From NCBI GenBank assembly GCA_937995275.1, contig CALKKN010000267.1, positions 1-9,566 on the forward strand: a stretch of DNA of 9,566 nucleotides, given 5' to 3'. This stretch comes from an uncultured Lysobacterales bacterium (GTDB taxonomy: Bacteria > Pseudomonadota > Gammaproteobacteria > Xanthomonadales > SZUA-36). The notes below the pieces were generated by a model that saw only the letters and a list, made by a program, of their open reading frames with translations, did not search any database and had not been told where the DNA came from. Positions 6,787 to 9,566 of the stretch are shown in pieces (position 1 is the stretch's first letter; each line of letters opens with the position of its first letter). Both the position numbers and the translations under genes were made by a program.

Positions 6787-6825
6787 TGGGTCAGGCCTGT
6801 TTGAATCCGGGTCGACATCTGCCGG

Positions 6826-6839
6826 GCGGCCGAGGCCGC
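6826..6839 (-). repeat. Perfect GC hairpin in the outer membrane protein gene leader
   Basis: GCGGCC-GA-GGCCGC is a 6-bp perfect inverted repeat with a 2-nt centre, lying between the candidate promoter and the ATG at 6786. It has no T-tract on either side. It may be a leader structure, the end of the upstream transcript, or chance in GC-rich DNA. Confidence 0.3.
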
Positions 6840-6868
6840 GGGGGCAGGGGCCCTTTCGTGAAGCGGTG

Positions 6869-6897
6869 AGGGTAGCGGAAAAGGCGTCCACGTTCAA
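6869..6897 (-). promoter_or_regulatory. Candidate sigma70 promoter for the outer membrane protein gene
   Basis: On the - strand TTGAAC (6897-6892, 4 of 6 to the -35) is separated by exactly 17 bases from TACCCT (6874-6869, 3 of 6 to the -10). The -35 overlaps the TGA stop of the dioxygenase gene. A start near 6862 would leave a leader of about 75 nt. Confidence 0.38.
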
Positions 6898-7754
6898 CGC
6901 ACCGGTTGCCCGCAGGCGGCCTGGATCACGAACGGTGGCAGGCGATGGCGCTGGAGCCAGTTCTTCTCCGACCAGGCTGCGTCAAGCGGGGCGAAGTGCA
7001 TCGCGAACGCGTGCCGTGAGCGTTTCGAGCGGTTCGGCGAACTGTAGTGCGGCAGGTGATCGCTGAACAGCACCAGGCTGCCCGCCGGAACTTCCAGGGC
7101 AACCGCTTCGGAGGCCCGGGGCCACGGTGCGTTTTCGAGCGTGCGGAGGGCTGCGCCGCCTCCAGCGTGGTCGACCTCGTAGATCTCCCGCAACGGCGAG
7201 CGGTGCCCGCCGGGCTGGACCCACAGGCAGCCGTTGTCCCGGTCCGCATCCTCAACGGCGACCCAGAGCCCGACGACGGAGGGCGGCCGCGTGCGGAGGT
7301 AGGTCGCATCCTGATGCCAGCGCACCTCGCCGCCGATGCCCGGCTGCTTGAAGATGTACATCGTCTGCCACAGTACGGCGGTCTCCATGCCGATGGCGTG
7401 CAAGGCCTCCCCGATCAGCGGCTGCCGGCAAAAGTCGCGGAATTCCGGCACGAGTTCGTGCAGGGCGTGGCCGATCTTGTTGACGGCCTGGTGCCGCGGC
7501 CGCAGCAGGCGGCCTTCCGCATCGACCGCCTCTTCTTCGAGAAAACAGTGAACGCCTTCCGCGGATTCGAGGAAGTAGCGGTCCCGCGCATGCTCCTGGT
7601 TGCGCGTCGTGAACACGGTGCGGTGCCGGTCGGCGTCGAATTCCTCGACGATCCGTTCCGCGGCGGCTCGAATGGGCGCCAGGCGCGTAGCCGGAAAAAC
7701 GCCCTCGAGGACCGCGTATCCCTGCTGCTCGTACCGGGCCTGCAAATCGTCCAT
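6894..7754 (-). CDS. Phytanoyl-CoA dioxygenase family protein (PHYHD1-like)
   Basis: This is an Fe(II)/2-oxoglutarate-dependent oxygenase of the PhyH family, predicted cytoplasmic; the native substrate is unknown. The 286-residue product has the metal-binding HxD motif in WHQDATYL (H147, D149), the distal histidine in LPHYSSPN (H236), and R247 in RSRHAF as the likely 2-oxoglutarate carboxylate contact. Many segments match, as I recall it, animal PHYHD1: NKIGHALH (92-99), MYIFKQP (132-138), GGEV, VAVEDA, NGCLW (174-178), PGGH and ENWLQ, so it is closer to that branch than to ectoine hydroxylases or generic PhyH proteins. The ATG at 7754 begins a normal N-terminus (YEQQGYAVLEGVF). The upstream GGGGA, about 10 nt away, is a weak ribosome site. 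It lies 42 bp after the permease gene on the same strand and could be co-transcribed, but no functional link is evident. Confidence 0.93.
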   Translation of the reverse strand: MDDLQARYEQQGYAVLEGVFPATRLAPIRAAAERIVEEFDADRHRTVFTTRNQEHARDRYFLESAEGVHCFLEEEAVDAEGRLLRPRHQAVNKIGHALHELVPEFRDFCRQPLIGEALHAIGMETAVLWQTMYIFKQPGIGGEVRWHQDATYLRTRPPSVVGLWVAVEDADRDNGCLWVQPGGHRSPLREIYEVDHAGGGAALRTLENAPWPRASEAVALEVPAGSLVLFSDHLPHYSSPNRSKRSRHAFAMHFAPLDAAWSEKNWLQRHRLPPFVIQAACGQPVR

Positions 7755-7775
7755 CAGCGGATTGTCCCCGGTTCG

Positions 7776-7798
7776 GAGGCAGGCTACAAGGCAGCCTC
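7776..7798 (-). repeat. Imperfect hairpin between permease and dioxygenase genes
   Basis: Ten-base arms (7776-7785 and 7789-7798) pair at 8 of 10 positions around a 3-nt loop. The structure overlaps the permease TGA stop. No T-tract follows, so it is more likely an intercistronic structure than a terminator; chance is possible. Confidence 0.25.
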
Positions 7799-9566
7799 AG
7801 GCCATCCGCAGCACGCTGACCGGCGCATGGGTGATGACGCGCCAGGTCGCCGCTATGCCGCTCAGGCCGACGAATACCATCCCCAGTAGCGGCCCGGCCA
7901 GCCACAGCATCGGGCTGAAGCCGTAGGCCAGGTCGAACAGGTTCTCCGCGATCAGGTAGCCGGCCAGCGTCGCGCCCGAGGCCGCCAGCACGCCGGCCAG
8001 CAGGCCGATGGCGGTAAATTCCGTGGCAATCCCGCCCAGTACGCGGTTCCGCGATGCGCCGAAGGTGCGGAGCATCGCGCTCTCGTACCGCCGCTCGTCG
8101 CGGGTGGCCTGCACGGCGGCCCACAGTACGGTCAGGCCGGCCAGTAGCGTAAAGACGAATACGGCCTGCACGGCGAGCGCCGCCTTATCCATTACGTCGC
8201 GCACTTGGCTCAGCACGGCGTCGAGGTCGATGGCGGTCACGCTGGGGAAGTCGCGCATCAGGTCGAGCACGGCCTGGCGCTGGCTGTCCCCGACATGCAG
8301 GCTGGTGATGTAGGTGGCCGGGTATTCGTCCAGCGCCCCCGGGGAGAACACCATGAAGAAGTTGGGGCTGAAGGAATCCCATTCGACGTTGCGGAAGCTG
8401 GTGACGGTAGCGCCGACGGATTCCCCGGCGACGTCGAATGCGACTTCGTCGCCCAGGGCCAGGCCCAGTTCGCGGGCGAAGTCCTGCTCCACGGACACCT
8501 CCGGGGCAGCCGGGGGGCTGTCCCAGAACCGGCCCGCGACGATCCGGTTGTCCTTCTGAAGTTCACCGGCCCAGCTCAGATTCGCGTCGCGGCGAGCCCA
8601 GCGTTCGCCCTGCGGATCTTCAAAGGTCATCTGCGTAACGCTTTCGCCGTTGATTGCCGTCATGCGGGCGCGCACCAGCGGCACGAAGCGCGGCACTTCG
8701 AGGCCCTGTTCCCGCAGGAAATCCGACATGGGTGCGACTTCCCGGGGCTGGATATTGATCAGGAACTGGTTGGGGGCGTTTTCGGGCAGGCTCTGCCGCC
8801 AGGTGTTCATCAGGTCGGTCCGAACCGTGGAAAGAAGCAGCAGCACCATCAGGCCGAGGCCGAAGGCGACGACCTGTACCACGCTCTCGCGGCCCCGCCG
8901 AGAAATGTTGGCCAGTCCGTAACGCCAGGCCACGCCGGCGGCCCCACGGAAACCCCGCAACGACCGGACCAGCACCCAGCCGGCGGCGCCCAGCGCCAAA
9001 AAAGTGCCCGCCGCACCGGCAAAGATGGTCAGCACCAGGGTGGTGTCTTGCATGATCCACAGCAGCAGCAGAAGCACCGCGGCGACGCCCGCCAGCCAGC
9101 TGATCCCGTAGCGCAGGGGCGGCGGCTCCAGGTCGCGGCGCAGTACCCGCAGCGGCGGCGTCTTGCCCATCTGGGCCAGGTCCGGGAGCGCAAAGCCTGC
9201 CAGGATGCACACCGCGGTGACCAGACCCAGCACGGCCGGCGCCGGTCCCGGTGGGGGCAGGGCGGCGCCGATCAGGTCGCGCATCAACCAGGCGAGACCG
9301 AGTTGGGCGAGGAACCCGAGCAGGGACCCTACGATGCCGCCTGCCAGGGCCAGCATCAGCAGCTGCCAGGCGTTGCTGCGCATGATGGTTCGCTGGCTGG
9401 CGCCCATACATTTCATCAGGGCGATCCGGTCCCGGTGGCGGTGCGAGTAGCGGCGCGCGGCCATCGCAACGGCAACCGCTGCCAGCAGCACCGAGACCAG
9501 CGAGGCGAGGTTCAGAAACCGCCCGGCGCGCTCCATGGAGGAGCGAATCTGCGGATTGGTGTCGCG
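7797..9566 (-). CDS. FtsX-like ABC transporter permease, YbbP type (5' partial)
   Basis: This is the inner-membrane permease of an ABC system of the FtsX/MacB/LolC superfamily, best matching the YbbP branch, which pairs with a YbbA-like ATPase; the substrate is not established. The frame is open to the right edge, ten codons beyond the first Met (nt 9536), so the N-terminal part (YbbP proteins are about 800 residues) is missing. Counting from that Met, likely membrane helices lie at about 7-27, 57-83, 97-118, 145-163, 168-190, 215-238, 456-477, 500-528 and 543-565, with a large extracytoplasmic domain at about 240-450. Two cytoplasmic coupling motifs recur, MKCMGAS (41-47) and LRTFGAS (489-495), one per FtsX domain. 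The segment WDSFSPNFFMVFSPG is characteristic of YbbP-like proteins as I recall them. The ATPase gene is expected upstream, beyond the window. The dioxygenase gene follows after 42 bp. Confidence 0.9.
   Translation of the reverse strand, partial: RDTNPQIRSSMERAGRFLNLASLVSVLLAAVAVAMAARRYSHRHRDRIALMKCMGASQRTIMRSNAWQLLMLALAGGIVGSLLGFLAQLGLAWLMRDLIGAALPPPGPAPAVLGLVTAVCILAGFALPDLAQMGKTPPLRVLRRDLEPPPLRYGISWLAGVAAVLLLLLWIMQDTTLVLTIFAGAAGTFLALGAAGWVLVRSLRGFRGAAGVAWRYGLANISRRGRESVVQVVAFGLGLMVLLLLSTVRTDLMNTWRQSLPENAPNQFLINIQPREVAPMSDFLREQGLEVPRFVPLVRARMTAINGESVTQMTFEDPQGERWARRDANLSWAGELQKDNRIVAGRFWDSPPAAPEVSVEQDFARELGLALGDEVAFDVAGESVGATVTSFRNVEWDSFSPNFFMVFSPGALDEYPATYITSLHVGDSQRQAVLDLMRDFPSVTAIDLDAVLSQVRDVMDKAALAVQAVFVFTLLAGLTVLWAAVQATRDERRYESAMLRTFGASRNRVLGGIATEFTAIGLLAGVLAASGATLAGYLIAENLFDLAYGFSPMLWLAGPLLGMVFVGLSGIAATWRVITHAPVSVLRMA

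Noticed and set aside
5977..6804. Long open frame on the + strand (275 codons)
   Set aside because: It lies antisense to the outer membrane protein gene, whose signal peptide and barrel pattern are clear. Its product is Gly/Arg/Ala-rich with no recognisable domain, as usual for GC-rich shadow frames.
6787..6897. N-terminal extension of the outer membrane protein to a TTG overlapping the dioxygenase stop (TTGA)
   Set aside because: A TTGA overlap can indicate translational coupling, but the extension would put 37 unrelated residues before a well-formed signal peptide, so the ATG at 6786 is preferred.
7047..7889. Long open frame on the + strand (280 codons)
   Set aside because: It is antisense to the dioxygenase gene with its intact catalytic motifs and runs into the permease gene; no domain is recognisable.

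Overview
The window is GC-rich bacterial chromosome, most likely from a gammaproteobacterium, perhaps near the Xanthomonadales/Chromatiales. The basis is the E. coli-like Add and Dcp proteins, a YbbP-type permease, the long, visibly GC-rich genes, and GTAG-headed REP-like palindromes of the kind common in that class. No tRNA, rRNA, CRISPR array, integrase or transposase gene is visible, and the gene content is ordinary chromosomal.

Left half (nt 1-5156, + strand). Three catabolic genes lie in a row: an M3 zinc peptidase of the Dcp type (5' end outside the window), adenosine deaminase (add), and a secreted DUF885-family putative metallopeptidase with a clear signal peptide. Together they suggest peptide and nucleoside scavenging, although the gaps (96 and 125 nt) hold repeats and possible promoters, so they need not form one operon. 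Each gene ends at, or six bases before, a copy of a short REP-like repeat (GTAG head plus a GCGGC/GCCGC hairpin). The TAG in the head is the actual stop codon of add and of the DUF885 gene, and is an in-frame back-up stop after dcp. Between add and the DUF885 gene two copies face each other as a REPIN-like inverted pair. The last copy is followed by a T-tract and looks like an intrinsic terminator.

Right half (nt 5193-9566, - strand). Read from right to left, the genes are a YbbP-type FtsX-like ABC permease (5' end outside the window), a phytanoyl-CoA dioxygenase-family enzyme very like animal PHYHD1, a small beta-barrel outer membrane protein, and an uncharacterised six-helix membrane protein. 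The two halves converge with only 36 bp between stop codons. A CRP-type palindrome lies at class II spacing upstream of the membrane protein gene. A sigma70-like promoter for the outer membrane protein gene overlaps the end of the dioxygenase gene.

I see no clear novel multi-gene system. The most interesting signals are the use of the repeats as stop codon, hairpin and terminator, the candidate CRP-type promoter, and the uncharacterised membrane protein.
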